In this document: positions 17,092-27,128 of the stretch, one piece after another
Layout of the letters: each line of letters opens with the position of its first letter
Numbering within the stretch: position 1 is the first letter of the stretch
Assembly: GCA_900110015.1 (NCBI GenBank)
Contig: FOCD01000001.1
Location: forward strand, 744,001-808,000
Length of the DNA stretch: 64,000 nt
Source: Terribacillus saccharophilus
Lineage (GTDB): Bacteria; Bacillota; Bacilli; Bacillales; Amphibacillaceae
Direction of reading: 5' to 3'
The notes under the pieces: generated by a model
Seen by the model: the letters and a program-made list of their open reading frames with translations, nothing else
Told to the model about the DNA's origin: nothing
Database searches by the model: none
Made by a program: the position numbers and the translations under genes

Positions 17092-19686
17092 TTACTTTTT
17101 CGTTGCCATTTGTTGTAATTTATATAATAGATTCATCGCTTCAAGCGGTGTTTGCTCCATTAGATTAATGGATGCAAGCTCCGCTATCACTTTATCGGCC
17201 TTATTGTTTTGTTTTGCTTTTTTCTTCTCTGGTTCAGGCTCTGAGAAGAACGATAGCTGGATGTCATCCTGTTCTTGCGTTGTTGGTTTAGATATAGCCG
17301 GTTTTTCTCCCTGTCCCTCTAACTCTTGGAGAATATGGGAAGCACGTTCGATAAGACTCTCTGGCAGCTTAGCCAATTTTGCAACGTGAATACCGTAGCT
17401 TTCATCTGCCGCTCCTTCACGGATTTGGTGAAGGAAGACAACATTGCCATCATGCTCTTCTGCTCGGACATGGACATTACGGAGTTTGTCCAAATTCTCA
17501 TCAAGACTCGTAAGCTCATGATAATGGGTAGAAAATAACGTCTTGGCATGGATATTGTTATGAACATATTCAATAATGGCTTGTGCCAGTGCCATTCCAT
17601 CATATGTGCTAGTCCCTCTGCCGATCTCATCCAGCAGGATAAGACTTCTGTCAGTGGCATGCTCCAATGCATGTCTCGACTCCAGCATTTCAACCATAAA
17701 GGTACTCTGACCGGAAACAAGATCATCCGCCGCACCAATACGAGTGAATATTTGGTCAAACAACGGCAGATCAGCAGCTTCACACGGGACGAAACATCCA
17801 ATTTGCGCCATGATGCTTGTTAAAGCCACTTGGCGCATATACGTACTTTTACCACTCATGTTCGGACCGGTGATCAGAAGGATATCAGATGCATTTCCCA
17901 TCTGCACATCATTTGGTACAAACTGTCCTGTTTTCATCACTTTTTCAATAACAGGATGACGCCCTTCTGTAATTGCCACGGACCGATCCAGATTGAATGT
18001 CGGACGAGCATATCGCTGCTTTTCACTCACTTCGGCGAAGCTTTGCAGCACATCCAGTTGGCTGATTTGATCTGCAAGCAGCTGAAGAGCAGGGATATAC
18101 GTTTTGACATGATCGCGAATTTCCATGAACAAGTTATACTCAAGTTCCACGCTCTTTTCCTGCGCTTCTAAAATGAGTGCTTCTTTTTCCTTCAGTTCCG
18201 GCGTGATAAAGCGTTCTGCATTGCTGAGTGTTTGTTTACGCTCGTATTTCCCTTCAGGAAGCAGCTGCAGATTAGCGCGTGTTACTTCGATATAATAGCC
18301 AAACACTTTGTTATAGCCGACTTTAAGTGATTTGATGCCAGTCTCCTCACGCTCTCGCTTCTCCAGTGCCGCAATCCATTGTTTTCCGTTTCTTGAAGCA
18401 TCTCTGTACGTATCAAGCTGTTCGTGGAAACCATCCTTCAAGATACCGCCTTCCCTGACACCAATCGGCGCATCTTCATGCAAACTTTTCTCAAGATATT
18501 CACTCAAGGTTGGGAGTGGATTAAGTGCTTTGCCCATTCGCTGGACTTCTTCTTCATCAAAATCAGACAAAACCTGCTTCAATTCAGGCAGTTTCTCTAA
18601 TGTGCGTTTAAGCTGCAGAAGATCTCTGGCGTTAACATTTCCAAAAGCGACACGGCCTGAAAGTCTTTCTATATCATAAACAGATTGTAAATGCTGACGG
18701 ATTGTATCACGTTCGAAGAAGTGATCAAGAAAAGCTTGAACTAAATCCTGGCGTTTTGTGATCGCTTCTTTCTGAAGAAGTGGACGCTCCAGCCATTTCT
18801 TCAGCATCCGAGCTCCCATTGCTGTAACTGTGTCATCCAGTACCCATAGAAGACTCCCGTGCTTGCCCTTCTTCAAAATCGTCTCTGTCAGCTCTAAATT
18901 ACGCTTTGAATACATATCCAACGTCATGAAGTGTTTAAGCTCCATCACTTGAAGCGGCTTCAAGTGATCCAAACCCCGCTTTTGAGTTCTTTCCACATAG
19001 TTTAACAGCATGCTGAAGCAATCTAGCAATCTTGCATCTGCCACATTACCTGTAAGTATTTCCAGTGACGCGCTCGTGCTGCTGCTATCTTGGTAGGATA
19101 ATGTGACACCAAGGCGCACTTGTAAAGCCTCCTGCAACTGCTGATCCAGCTCTTCGCTAATGACGATTTCCCGCACCGGCTGATTGTATAGCTCGCTTAA
19201 AAGACTATCAAATCCACCTTCAAGCAAGGCAGCTCGATTTTCTCCCGTTGAAAGGTCATGATAAACAAGACTGTATGTAAGATCATTGTTTTCATGTACA
19301 GCAGCCAGGTAATTGTTCTCCTTTTCATCCAGCATACCGTTTTCCATAACAGTCCCTGGTGTTATCAGCTGGACTACTTCCCGTTTTACAACCCCTTTGG
19401 CTGTCTTCGGATCTTCTACTTGTTCACAGATGGCCACTTTGTAGCCGCGCGAAACTAGCGTTCTTATATAATTATCAGCCGAATGATAAGGAACACCGCA
19501 CATCGGCACTTTTTCCTCAACACCAGCATTCTTGCTTGTTAAAGTGATTTCTAATTCCTTTGTCGCTTTCAGCGCATCATCAAAGAACATCTCATAAAAA
19601 TCCCCAAGCCGGAAGAAAAGGAATGCATCCTTATAGTCGGCTTTAATTCTTAAATATTGCTGCATCATTGGTGTGTAACCTGCCAT
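17092..19686 (-). CDS. mutS: DNA mismatch recognition protein MutS
   Basis: An 864-residue MutS. The mismatch-binding F-x-E motif is in GDFYEMFFDDA near residue 30. The ABC-type ATPase has GPNMSGKSTYMRQ and DEIGRGTSTYDG, and the C-terminal helix-turn-helix region follows an acidic linker. It recognises mispairs and loads MutL. The start at 19686 is preferred over 19707, which lacks an SD. It follows cotE in the conserved miaB-ricA-cotE-mutS-mutL order. Confidence 0.98.
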   Translation of the reverse strand: MAGYTPMMQQYLRIKADYKDAFLFFRLGDFYEMFFDDALKATKELEITLTSKNAGVEEKVPMCGVPYHSADNYIRTLVSRGYKVAICEQVEDPKTAKGVVKREVVQLITPGTVMENGMLDEKENNYLAAVHENNDLTYSLVYHDLSTGENRAALLEGGFDSLLSELYNQPVREIVISEELDQQLQEALQVRLGVTLSYQDSSSTSASLEILTGNVADARLLDCFSMLLNYVERTQKRGLDHLKPLQVMELKHFMTLDMYSKRNLELTETILKKGKHGSLLWVLDDTVTAMGARMLKKWLERPLLQKEAITKRQDLVQAFLDHFFERDTIRQHLQSVYDIERLSGRVAFGNVNARDLLQLKRTLEKLPELKQVLSDFDEEEVQRMGKALNPLPTLSEYLEKSLHEDAPIGVREGGILKDGFHEQLDTYRDASRNGKQWIAALEKREREETGIKSLKVGYNKVFGYYIEVTRANLQLLPEGKYERKQTLSNAERFITPELKEKEALILEAQEKSVELEYNLFMEIRDHVKTYIPALQLLADQISQLDVLQSFAEVSEKQRYARPTFNLDRSVAITEGRHPVIEKVMKTGQFVPNDVQMGNASDILLITGPNMSGKSTYMRQVALTSIMAQIGCFVPCEAADLPLFDQIFTRIGAADDLVSGQSTFMVEMLESRHALEHATDRSLILLDEIGRGTSTYDGMALAQAIIEYVHNNIHAKTLFSTHYHELTSLDENLDKLRNVHVRAEEHDGNVVFLHQIREGAADESYGIHVAKLAKLPESLIERASHILQELEGQGEKPAISKPTTQEQDDIQLSFFSEPEPEKKKAKQNNKADKVIAELASINLMEQTPLEAMNLLYKLQQMATKK

Positions 19687-19771
19687 TTTCCTACTCCCCT
19701 GTTTCATTGCAATTAGTACTATTATAACACAGGTATTTTCTCTGTTTCTTCTACAGTGTCATTCTGAATAA

Positions 19772-19802
19772 TACAAAAAACGAGAGCATCAGCTCTCGTT
19801 CA
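19772..19802 (-). terminator. cotE terminator
   Basis: Stem AACGAGAGC with a short loop, followed by TTTTTTG just after the cotE stop. Confidence 0.9.
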
Positions 19803-20375
19803 GTCTTCATCGTCATCCTTTTTATCCAAAAAGTCAGGATCTACATCTTTAAAATCATCTTCAGTCAGCTCATAATCCCAATCTTCTTCCACATCTTCCA
19901 CTACACAGCCATCAGGATCTACTTTCACACAAAGCTTCGTTTCTCCGATAACTTCAACAAGGAATTCCTTCTCCACTTCGACGAAAATCTTCTGTCCGTG
20001 CTGTACGATCTTGCATTCCAGACAGTTTGGCTGCTGAATTGCTTTTGCGTAAACCTCGAAATCGTCATCAACGCAGTTCTCGTCTTTGATGCTCAATTTT
20101 ATCAATTCCTTATACTCTACACTTTCTGAAACAACATGTGTTTTCGTATTATCATTATACGAATACCATACGTTGATATCATAAGTGCCGACTACTTCCA
20201 CCCCTTTATCACCTTTCTTTTTCGCGTGATAGCGGTGGTTGATGATCCAGCAGCCAAGGATGCTTGATGGTTTGTGTTCCGGACGGATATGATCGATATT
20301 CTTGCTAAATTTACGTCCGCGGCCAATGACCGCTTTCGTGATGATCTCACGGTAATTCTGCTCTAGAAAACCCAT
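19800..20375 (-). CDS. cotE: Spore coat morphogenetic protein CotE
   Basis: A 191-residue outer-coat organiser. The conserved start reads [17 protein letters not shown], the centre contains [11 protein letters not shown], and the acidic tail ([23 protein letters not shown]) is typical. CotE rings the forespore from the mother cell and recruits outer coat proteins. The SD AGGAGG is clear. A CATAACAT sequence upstream is only a weak candidate for a sigma-E -10. Confidence 0.95.
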   Translation of the reverse strand: MGFLEQNYREIITKAVIGRGRKFSKNIDHIRPEHKPSSILGCWIINHRYHAKKKGDKGVEVVGTYDINVWYSYNDNTKTHVVSESVEYKELIKLSIKDENCVDDDFEVYAKAIQQPNCLECKIVQHGQKIFVEVEKEFLVEVIGETKLCVKVDPDGCVVEDVEEDWDYELTEDDFKDVDPDFLDKKDDDED

Positions 20376-20544
20376 CTTGCAAAAACCTCCTCTTTTTACA
20401 TAGTCATGTTATGCAGGGTGTTCACCTATGGTGTCAGAAAAAATACAATCTCCTACCACAGCTGGACGCTCCTTCATTCTATGCATGTGCCTAAAAGAAG
20501 GTTATTGAAAACTTTTCGACTGATGAACGTAAAAAAAATAAAAG

Positions 20545-20577
20545 CCCAAAAAAAAGAAACGGACTTATTTGTCCGCT
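20545..20577 (-). terminator. miaB-ricA terminator
   Basis: Stem CGGAC/GTCCG with an AT loop and a run of eight T on the minus strand. Confidence 0.85.
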
Positions 20578-20927
20578 TCATCATCCTTGAAAACCGTATG
20601 CTGGATGTTTTGGGTAATACTCTGCAGAATATGGTTCGTGACAACCTGGGATTCCTTGAATTCCTGGACGACAGGGATGCCATCGATTTTTTCCTGTATC
20701 TCATCGATTTCCTTTTCCATCTGCTGCTGTGCTTCCCGCTTACCATAAGCCTGAAGATTGACAGCCTGCTTCTGCTTCATTTTAATCTGATTGATATATG
20801 TTTGCACCTTCTTGTTCTCATTAAGCTTCGCTTCCAATTGGTGAAAGTGTTCAATCTCATCCAGATTGCCCATGTCATCAGCCAAAGCTTCCGCTTGCTT
20901 GAGAATATCTTCGGTGGAATAACTCAT
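20565..20927 (-). CDS. ricA: RicA (YmcA), subunit of the Y-complex
   Basis: A 120-residue helical protein of the YlbF/YmcA family (DUF964). In B. subtilis RicA, RicF and RicT form a complex that steers RNase Y cleavage and affects sporulation, biofilm and competence. The conserved middle LEAKLNENKKVQTYINQIKMKQKQAVNL and IPVVQEFKESQ are present. The C-terminal tail is shorter than in B. subtilis and the protein contains no cysteine. Its start codon shares one base with the miaB stop (TAATG), so the two are coupled. RNase Y is encoded nearby. Confidence 0.92.
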   Translation of the reverse strand: MSYSTEDILKQAEALADDMGNLDEIEHFHQLEAKLNENKKVQTYINQIKMKQKQAVNLQAYGKREAQQQMEKEIDEIQEKIDGIPVVQEFKESQVVTNHILQSITQNIQHTVFKDDEADK

Positions 20928-22486
20928 TAGATTTGTACCTCCGCTATTGTTTCTGCTAATTCACCATCGAGTGACCATGTCTTTGCCTTCGTAATCCTGA
21001 CTGGAATGATTTTTCCGATTACTGACTTTGGCCCTCGGAAATTGACTAGCTTGTTCTTCTCGGTATAACCCGCCAAAACGTCCGGGTTCCGTTTGCTTTC
21101 CCCTTCAACTAGCACATGCACGATTTTGCCTTCATAAGCGCGCATGGATCTGGCTGCGTGTTCACCTATCATTCTATTCAACCGCTGCAGGCGCTCCCTT
21201 TTCACTTCCATAGGGATATTATCTTCCCAATTAGCTGAAGGTGTTCCTTCACGAGGAGAATAAATATACGTATACGCTGCCTCGAACCCAACTTCCTTTA
21301 CAAGAGTTAATGTCTCCTGAAACTGCTCTTCGGTCTCATTCGGAAAACCAACTATGATATCTGTCGTAAGCGTCGCATTCGGGATAGAACGTCTGATCTT
21401 ATTTACCAGAGTCAGATATTCTTCTCTCGTATACCTCCGAGCCATAACCCGGAGTATGTCACTACTGCCGGATTGAACAGGTAGATGGATATGATCGAGG
21501 AGATTGCCGCCTTGAGCTAGTACCTCTATTAGTTTATCATCAAAGTCCCTTGGATGGGAAGTCGTGAAACGCACACGTGGTATAGCAATCCGGCTGATTT
21601 CGTTCATCAAGTCCCCAAGCCCGAAATCCAAATCAGGCAAATCCTTACCATATGCATTCACATTCTGTCCCAGTAGTGTAATCTCCTGATACCCCTGAGC
21701 CGCTAGCTGGCGCACTTCCTGGATGATATCCTCCGGACGCCGGCTCCGCTCCTTACCACGCGTGTATGGAACGATACAATAAGTGCAGAACTTATCACAG
21801 CCATACATAATATTGACCCATGCCTTTATCTTACCTTTACGTGCTTTTGGGAGATTCTCGATGACATCGCCTTCTTTGGACCACACCTCCAGAACCATTT
21901 CCTTATTGAAAGTAGCTTCTTTTAAGAGCTGCGGAAGCCGGTGGATATTGTGTGTCCCGAAAATCAAATCTATATGATGATGTTTCTTCAAAATTCGGTT
22001 TACTACTGCTTCCTCCTGGGACATGCAGCCGCACACCCCGATTATTAATTCAGGCTTCTCAAGCTTTAATGGTTTCAAATGACCAATCTCTCCGAAAACT
22101 TTATTCTCAGCATTCTCCCGAATGGCACAAGTATTGAGGAGAATCACATCAGCCTCGTTTGTCTCCGTTGTCGGAGTATATCCCATCTCGATAAATAGAC
22201 CAGCCATCACTTCTGTATCATGTTCATTCATTTGGCAGCCGTATGTACGGATGAGGAACTTCTTGCCAAGTCCAGCTTCCTGCATCTCTGCTGGAATAGT
22301 GAAATCATAATGGAACTGAACATCTTCCCTGCGTCGTTTCTTTGCCTGCTTCAAATTAGGCGGCTGGTACGTCGTCTGAAAATATTTTGCGAAATCAGCT
22401 GTGGTTTTCTCATGAAGCGGCTTCTCAACTTGTCTCGTCTGTTCTGCAGCTATCAAACTCACGGATTTACGCTGTTCCTCATTCAC
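20927..22486 (-). CDS. miaB: tRNA-2-methylthio-N6-dimethylallyladenosine synthase
   Basis: A radical SAM methylthiotransferase that converts i6A37 (made by MiaA) to ms2i6A37. The N-terminal cluster Cys are in YGCQMNE, NTCAIRE and GVCGC. The radical SAM CxxxCxxC is in [17 protein letters not shown], and a C-terminal TRAM domain follows. The start is taken as GTG at 22486, because GGGGGAG lies 9 nt upstream and the product then begins MNEEQRK, like B. subtilis MNEKQK; the ATG at 22504 has no SD. Confidence 0.96.
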   Translation of the reverse strand: MNEEQRKSVSLIAAEQTRQVEKPLHEKTTADFAKYFQTTYQPPNLKQAKKRRREDVQFHYDFTIPAEMQEAGLGKKFLIRTYGCQMNEHDTEVMAGLFIEMGYTPTTETNEADVILLNTCAIRENAENKVFGEIGHLKPLKLEKPELIIGVCGCMSQEEAVVNRILKKHHHIDLIFGTHNIHRLPQLLKEATFNKEMVLEVWSKEGDVIENLPKARKGKIKAWVNIMYGCDKFCTYCIVPYTRGKERSRRPEDIIQEVRQLAAQGYQEITLLGQNVNAYGKDLPDLDFGLGDLMNEISRIAIPRVRFTTSHPRDFDDKLIEVLAQGGNLLDHIHLPVQSGSSDILRVMARRYTREEYLTLVNKIRRSIPNATLTTDIIVGFPNETEEQFQETLTLVKEVGFEAAYTYIYSPREGTPSANWEDNIPMEVKRERLQRLNRMIGEHAARSMRAYEGKIVHVLVEGESKRNPDVLAGYTEKNKLVNFRGPKSVIGKIIPVRITKAKTWSLDGELAETIAEVQI

Positions 22487-22566
22487 TTGTTCCTGCTCCC
22501 CCATTCATTGCTCACTATTTTCTACATTATACCAGTGACTGAGATAGCGTCCAAGTATTGGAAATG

Positions 22567-22594
22567 AAAAAGACCCGCCATTGGCGGGTCTTAT
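22567..22594 (-). terminator. spoVS terminator
   Basis: Stem AAGACCCGCC with a short AT loop and TTTTT tail. Confidence 0.9.
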
Positions 22595-22851
22595 CTTGGT
22601 TCAATAATTAATTTAATGGCAGTCCGTTCTTCGTTGTCGATCATTATATCCGTAAATGCCGGAATACAAATTAGATCTACACCACTTGGCGCAACAAAGC
22701 CTCGCGCGATGGCGACAGCTTTCACTGATTGATTGAGTGCTCCTGCCCCGATTGCCTGTATCTCCGCTGAGCCACGTTCCCTTAATACGTTCGCGAGTGC
22801 GCCTGCTACTGAGTTTGGATTGGATTTCGCTGAAACTTTTAGTATATCCAC
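22591..22851 (-). CDS. spoVS: Stage V sporulation protein S
   Basis: A small, highly conserved Alba-like protein with SAKSNPNSVAGALANVL and IAIGAGALNQ-type core (AIGAGALNQSVKAVAIARGF). In B. subtilis it affects sporulation after stage V and cell division. GTG at 22851 gives the standard 86 residues and 8-nt spacing to AAGGAGG; the adjacent GTG at 22854 is possible. B. subtilis has tdh and kbl between spoVS and miaB; here they are absent. Confidence 0.96.
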   Translation of the reverse strand: MDILKVSAKSNPNSVAGALANVLRERGSAEIQAIGAGALNQSVKAVAIARGFVAPSGVDLICIPAFTDIMIDNEERTAIKLIIEPR

Positions 22852-23007
22852 CACTGGTACCTCCTTCGTTTACTGGACTACTTTCCTTTTTACTATATTT
22901 CTGCAAGATAGTAGATATGCCCATTTCGGGCGATGTCTGAAAAAAGTGATACAACCTGTCCTGGTTCATATCTGTAAACAAAAGTCCTAGTTGGTGAGCA
23001 GCAAGGA

Positions 23008-23805
23008 TCAATCCATATACGGGTGGTCATCATTGATCAGGATGCGTTTGATGGAAGAAGCCTTCCCCGTTTGTGGATCCAGATCGATTACTACTCCATT
23101 TAATTGTGATTTACCCTTTTTTGGTACTTCAAAACGTACTGGAAGACCGGTAAGGAATCTTTTAATGACTGCTTCCCGCTCCATTCCAAGAATCGCTTCA
23201 TACGGGCCGGTCATACCGGCGTCAGAAATATACGCTGTTCCAGACGGTAACACCCTTTCGTCAGCTGTCTGCGTATGCGTGTGAGTACCGACGACTGCAC
23301 TGACACGACCATCAACGTACCATCCGAAAGCTTGCTTCTCGCTAGTTGCTTCACCGTGAAAATCGATGAAAATCAGATTCGTCCGTTTGCGCGCTTCCTC
23401 GATGAGTCGATCAGCTTCCCGGAATGGATCGTCTGCTGGCATCATGAAAGTTCTTGCCAATAAATTTATAATCGCTACTTCATGCTGATTTACCTTCACA
23501 TAAATGATTCCCTTACCAGGTGTACCTGGTGGAAGATTTGATGGACGGACAAGGTATTTGGCATCATCGATGAATTCAAAGATATCCCGTTTATCCCATG
23601 TGTGGTTACCCATCGTGATTGCTTGTGCACCCCATTCGAGGAACTGCTTGTAAATACGTTCATTAATTCCTTTACCGTCAGCACTGTTCTCTCCGTTAAT
23701 AATTGTAAGTTGCGGCTGATAGCGCTGCTTCAAACGCGGTAAATATTCCTGTACCATTTGACGTCCCGGCTCGCCGACAACATCTCCGATAAATAATAAC
23801 TTCAT
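23008..23805 (-). CDS. ymdB: YmdB metallophosphodiesterase
   Basis: A 265-residue calcineurin-like phosphodiesterase. Metal ligands are visible in IGDVVGEPG, NGENSADG, MGNHTWD and VGTHTHTQTAD. B. subtilis YmdB hydrolyses 2',3'-cyclic and 3',5'-cyclic nucleotides in vitro and controls late adaptive responses and biofilm. The ATG at 23805 has AAAGGG 8 nt upstream; a TTG at 23811 is too close to the SD. It follows rny, the usual rny-ymdB order. Confidence 0.95.
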   Translation of the reverse strand: MKLLFIGDVVGEPGRQMVQEYLPRLKQRYQPQLTIINGENSADGKGINERIYKQFLEWGAQAITMGNHTWDKRDIFEFIDDAKYLVRPSNLPPGTPGKGIIYVKVNQHEVAIINLLARTFMMPADDPFREADRLIEEARKRTNLIFIDFHGEATSEKQAFGWYVDGRVSAVVGTHTHTQTADERVLPSGTAYISDAGMTGPYEAILGMEREAVIKRFLTGLPVRFEVPKKGKSQLNGVVIDLDPQTGKASSIKRILINDDHPYMD

Positions 23806-23856
23806 ATTCAAATCCCTTTCTGCATCTCAACTTGTAGTAGGTATAGTTTAACATTA

Positions 23857-23885
23857 AAAAAAGCGGCACAGGGCCGCTTTCTTAT
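23857..23885 (-). terminator. rny terminator
   Basis: Stem AAAGCGGC with a short loop and TTTTTTT tail right after rny; some readthrough to ymdB is possible. Confidence 0.88.
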
Positions 23886-25444
23886 TTTGCATATTCAACT
23901 GCGCGTGTTTCTCGGATGACCGTGACTTTAATATGTCCCGGATAATCCAACTCGCTTTCAATGCGTTTCCGGATATCTCGTGCGACCTTAATGGATTCCA
24001 AGTCGTTGATTTCATCCGGTTTAACCATGATACGGATCTCACGTCCAGCTTGAATTGCGAAGGATTTCTCCACGCCTTGGAAGGATTCTGAAATCTCCTC
24101 CAGTTTCTCCAGACGCTTGATGTAGTTTTCCAGTGTCTCACTTCTCGCTCCCGGACGGGCTGCGGAAAGAGCATCTGCTGCAGCGACAAGCACTGCAATA
24201 ATAGATGTAGCTTCCTCATCCCCGTGGTGGGACGCGATGCTGTTAATAACGACCGGATGCTCTTTGTATTTCATTGCGAGTTCTTTCCCGATTTCAACGT
24301 GGCTGCCTTCGACTTCGTGATCGATTGCTTTACCGATATCATGCAGGAGACCTGCACGTCTTGCCAAGGTAACGTCCTCGCCAAGCTCAGCAGCTAGCAA
24401 ACCAGCTAGGTAAGCGACTTCTGTCGAGTGCTTCAATACGTTCTGCCCGTAACTTGTGCGATACTTCAATCTTCCCAGTATCTTCACAAGATCCGGATGC
24501 AAGCCGTGTACGCCTACTTCGAAAGTCGTCTCCTCACCTATCTCGCGAATATACTCATCCACTTCGCGTCTGGATTTCTCCACCATTTCCTCGATACGAG
24601 CTGGGTGGATACGTCCATCCTGGACAAGTTTCTCAAGTGCGATTCGAGCGATTTCGCGACGAACAGGATCAAAACCGGATAGGATGACCGCTTCAGGTGT
24701 ATCATCAATGATCAGATCAATTCCCGTAAGCGTTTCTAACGTACGAATGTTACGGCCTTCCCGTCCGATAATGCGTCCTTTCATCTCGTCATTCGGCAAG
24801 TTCACGACTGATACAGTCGTTTCCGCAACGTGATCGGCTGCGCAGCGCTGAAGTGCAAGGGAAAGAATGCTCTTCGCTTTCTTATCGGCCTCATCTTTGG
24901 CACGATGTTCCGCATCTTTGATCATGACAGCTGCATCGAAGGCAACTTCCTTCTCGACTTTGTCCAGCACGATTTGACGTGCTTCATCAGACGTATAGCC
25001 GGAAATTCGCTCCAATTCGAGCTGCTGTTCTTTCACCAAGACTTCCACTTTGCTTTCTAATTCTTCAATTTGTTGTTGTTTTTCAGCTAATAATTGTTCC
25101 TTTTTCTCTAACGTAATTTCACGCTTATCAAGCGTATCGCTTTTACGGTCCAGATTCTCTTCTTTCTGCATCAGACGGTTTTCCTGTTTCTGCAGTTCCA
25201 GACGACGCTCACGTAATTCCTGCTCCGTCTGCTGACGCAGCTGGAAGTTCTCATCCTTCGCTTCGAGAAGTGCTTCCTTCTTAGACGTTTCCGCATTGCG
25301 ATGGCCTTCTTCTACTATTTGCTTCGCTAATTCCTCCGCACTGGAGATTTTTTTCTCAGCAATAGATTTGCGAACAAGATAACCAACAACACCACCGACG
25401 ATCAGAGCAAGCAAAATGGAGATGATTAGGTAAAATAGTTCCAT
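23882..25444 (-). CDS. rny: Ribonuclease Y
   Basis: The main endoribonuclease starting mRNA decay in Bacillus. The 520-residue protein has an N-terminal membrane helix (residues 1-25), a long glutamine/glutamate-rich coiled coil to about 200, a KH domain ([15 protein letters not shown]) and an HD domain with [10 protein letters not shown]. The start at 25444 (GGGGAGGTG upstream) gives [10 protein letters not shown], placing the helix at the very N-terminus; the longer frame to 25498 has no SD. Confidence 0.97.
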   Translation of the reverse strand: MELFYLIISILLALIVGGVVGYLVRKSIAEKKISSAEELAKQIVEEGHRNAETSKKEALLEAKDENFQLRQQTEQELRERRLELQKQENRLMQKEENLDRKSDTLDKREITLEKKEQLLAEKQQQIEELESKVEVLVKEQQLELERISGYTSDEARQIVLDKVEKEVAFDAAVMIKDAEHRAKDEADKKAKSILSLALQRCAADHVAETTVSVVNLPNDEMKGRIIGREGRNIRTLETLTGIDLIIDDTPEAVILSGFDPVRREIARIALEKLVQDGRIHPARIEEMVEKSRREVDEYIREIGEETTFEVGVHGLHPDLVKILGRLKYRTSYGQNVLKHSTEVAYLAGLLAAELGEDVTLARRAGLLHDIGKAIDHEVEGSHVEIGKELAMKYKEHPVVINSIASHHGDEEATSIIAVLVAAADALSAARPGARSETLENYIKRLEKLEEISESFQGVEKSFAIQAGREIRIMVKPDEINDLESIKVARDIRKRIESELDYPGHIKVTVIRETRAVEYAK

Positions 25445-25639
25445 GATTTCACCTCCCCTGCTATAAAATTGTACAAACATGTCTGTCGGCATGCACAATG
25501 TTTTTCATAAAAAAACTATGGTAACCTTTTGAGAAGTATAATAAAAAATAAAATTATACAAATCAATTTTAATCCTGTGTTCGCATGTTGTCAAGAAAAC
25601 ATGGAAAGTACTAGCAGATTAACCTATTTAAAAATGATG

Positions 25640-25805
25640 GCTGGGACAAAACATGATTTTGCTTTCTTAAAAAAAGGTGAAAGGAGCCGCTCAGGTAGAA
25701 TACTCTGCTTTACCTGCGGGCAGCAGGTGAGCCTCCTTGTGCTGAACTCCGGAGTCTTACCCGGGCCTTAATCCCCCGGTAGTCTTCGTATTTCGCCTGA
25801 GTTTA
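25640..25805. repeat. Dispersed Bacillaceae-type intergenic repeat, degenerate
   Basis: The segment has a GGCTGGGACAAAACATG entry, then GGAGCCGCTCAGG, CTGCGGGCAGCAGGTGAGCC and CTCCGGAGTC wording. This resembles intergenic repeats found in many copies in Bacillus-type genomes. Its GC-rich core is flanked by inverted ends, CTCAGGTAGAATAC at 25690-25703 and its complement (11 of 14) at 25788-25801. Family assignment is from memory. Confidence 0.5.
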
Positions 25806-25829
25806 TCTATTGAATAAAATACTTATTGT

Positions 25830-25886
25830 AAAATAAACCGAACTTTTAGGCAGAATAAAAGATTCGCCCAAAGTTCGGTTTATAAA
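25830..25886 (-). terminator. recA terminator
   Basis: Arms AAACCGAACTTT and AAAGTTCGGTTT enclose a 22-nt region and are followed by ATTTTAC; roughly symmetric, so possibly bidirectional. Confidence 0.75.
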
Positions 25887-25918
25887 TGAGCTAAACATCT
25901 TTTGTTCAGACTCTTATC

Positions 25919-26962
25919 TTACATATCAAGTGTTTCTTGTTCTTCTGACTGCGCATCTTCTGGCAGCTTTTTATCTGCATCGAGGTTATAGTGGTCACGT
26001 ACAGTCATTTGAATTGTTGTAGCAATTTCCGGATTTTCTTTCAGGAACTGCTTCGCATTTTCACGTCCTTGACCAAGACGCTCCTCATTATAAGAGTACC
26101 AAGCTCCGCTCTTCTGAACGATATCCAAGTCGCTGGCGATATCGATGAGTTCCCCTTCTCTGGAGATCCCTTCTCCGTACATAATATCAACTTCCGCTTG
26201 TTTGAAAGGTGGAGCTACTTTGTTTTTTACTACTTTGATTCTCGTTTTGTTACCGACCATGTCATTACCTTGTTTAAGTGTCTCTGCACGGCGTACTTCC
26301 AAACGTACAGAAGAATAGAACTTAAGTGCGCGTCCACCAGGTGTTGTTTCCGGGTTACCGAACATAACGCCGACTTTCTCACGGATCTGGTTGATGAAGA
26401 TAGCAGTCGTTTTGGACTTGTTGATTGCTCCAGACAATTTACGAAGTGCCTGAGACATTAGACGAGCCTGCAAACCAACGTGAGCATCTCCCATTTCCCC
26501 TTCGATCTCTGCTTTTGGTACAAGGGCAGCTACCGAATCGACAACAACGATGTCAACCGCTCCGCTTCGTACAAGCGCCTCGGCGATTTCCAATGCTTGT
26601 TCTCCTGTATCTGGCTGGGAAAGTAAAAGTTCATCGATATTGACGCCTAGCTTCTGTGCATAAACAGGATCAAGTGCGTGCTCTGCATCAATGAAAGCTG
26701 CTTGTCCGCCGTTGCGCTGTGCTTCTGCAATTGCGTGCAAGGCAACCGTTGTTTTACCAGAGGATTCCGGACCATAAATCTCGATAACACGGCCTTTAGG
26801 ATATCCACCTACTCCTAGCGCAATATCAAGAGCAAGAGAGCCGCTGGATACAGTAGAAACCTTCTGTTCTGCTCTTTCACCTAGTTTCATAATGGAACCT
26901 TTACCGAATTGTTTCTCTATTTGTCTCAAAGCCATATCAAGGGCTTGTTTACGTTCACTCAA
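25919..26962 (-). CDS. recA: Recombinase RecA
   Basis: A 347-residue RecA with Walker [10 protein letters not shown], Walker [10 protein letters not shown], the L1/L2 loop region ([10 protein letters not shown]) and an acidic C-terminus. It drives strand exchange and LexA (DinR) self-cleavage. The start is TTG at 26962: AAAGGAGG is 8 nt upstream and the product begins [12 protein letters not shown], like other RecA proteins; the longer frame to 27067 runs into the promoter. A sigma-A promoter and a DinR box are visible upstream. Confidence 0.98.
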   Translation of the reverse strand: MSERKQALDMALRQIEKQFGKGSIMKLGERAEQKVSTVSSGSLALDIALGVGGYPKGRVIEIYGPESSGKTTVALHAIAEAQRNGGQAAFIDAEHALDPVYAQKLGVNIDELLLSQPDTGEQALEIAEALVRSGAVDIVVVDSVAALVPKAEIEGEMGDAHVGLQARLMSQALRKLSGAINKSKTTAIFINQIREKVGVMFGNPETTPGGRALKFYSSVRLEVRRAETLKQGNDMVGNKTRIKVVKNKVAPPFKQAEVDIMYGEGISREGELIDIASDLDIVQKSGAWYSYNEERLGQGRENAKQFLKENPEIATTIQMTVRDHYNLDADKKLPEDAQSEEQETLDM

Positions 26963-26993
26963 ATGTATTTCCTCCTTTGGATTATCTATTTCT

Positions 26994-27022
26994 ATTTTAA
27001 CTTGTTTTTTGAGATATAACAA
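26994..27022 (-). promoter_or_regulatory. recA sigma-A promoter
   Basis: TTGTTA at 27022-27017, a 17-bp spacer, and TAAAAT at 26999-26994. Confidence 0.7.
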
Positions 27023-27027
27023 GCAAA

Positions 27028-27113
27028 AAGCGAATAAATGTTCCCTTTTTTTATTTCTCCCGAACATACCAATAATGACAATTCATCCAGGCAAAAAGAG
27101 CATTTATTCGCTT
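27028..27113. repeat. 13-bp perfect inverted repeat between cinA and recA
   Basis: AAGCGAATAAATG at 27028-27040 is the exact complement of 27101-27113, with a 60-nt loop. On the minus strand the second arm is followed by TTTG, so it could act as a weak cinA terminator. One arm forms half of the DinR box. Confidence 0.7.
27031..27044. promoter_or_regulatory. DinR/LexA (SOS) box of recA
   Basis: CGAATAAATGTTCC matches CGAACRNRYGTTYC at 13 of 14 positions and lies 8 bp upstream of the recA -35. Confidence 0.75.
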
Positions 27114-27128
27114 CAAACTTCAGTTAAA

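Larger units (their letters stand above)
25445..25918. other. rny-recA intergenic region with no credible gene
   Basis: About 470 bp. It contains a repeat-like GC-rich stem-loop element (about 25640-25805) and the recA terminator. An 80-codon plus-strand frame crosses the element but has no SD or protein-like composition. In B. subtilis pbpX lies in this gap; it is missing here. Confidence 0.6.

Noticed and set aside
22613-23011. 132-codon minus-strand ORF overlapping spoVS
   Set aside because: Shadow frame of spoVS; spoVS has the SD and family match.
25529-25771. 80-codon plus-strand ORF between rny and recA
   Set aside because: No SD, crosses the repeat element, composition not protein-like.
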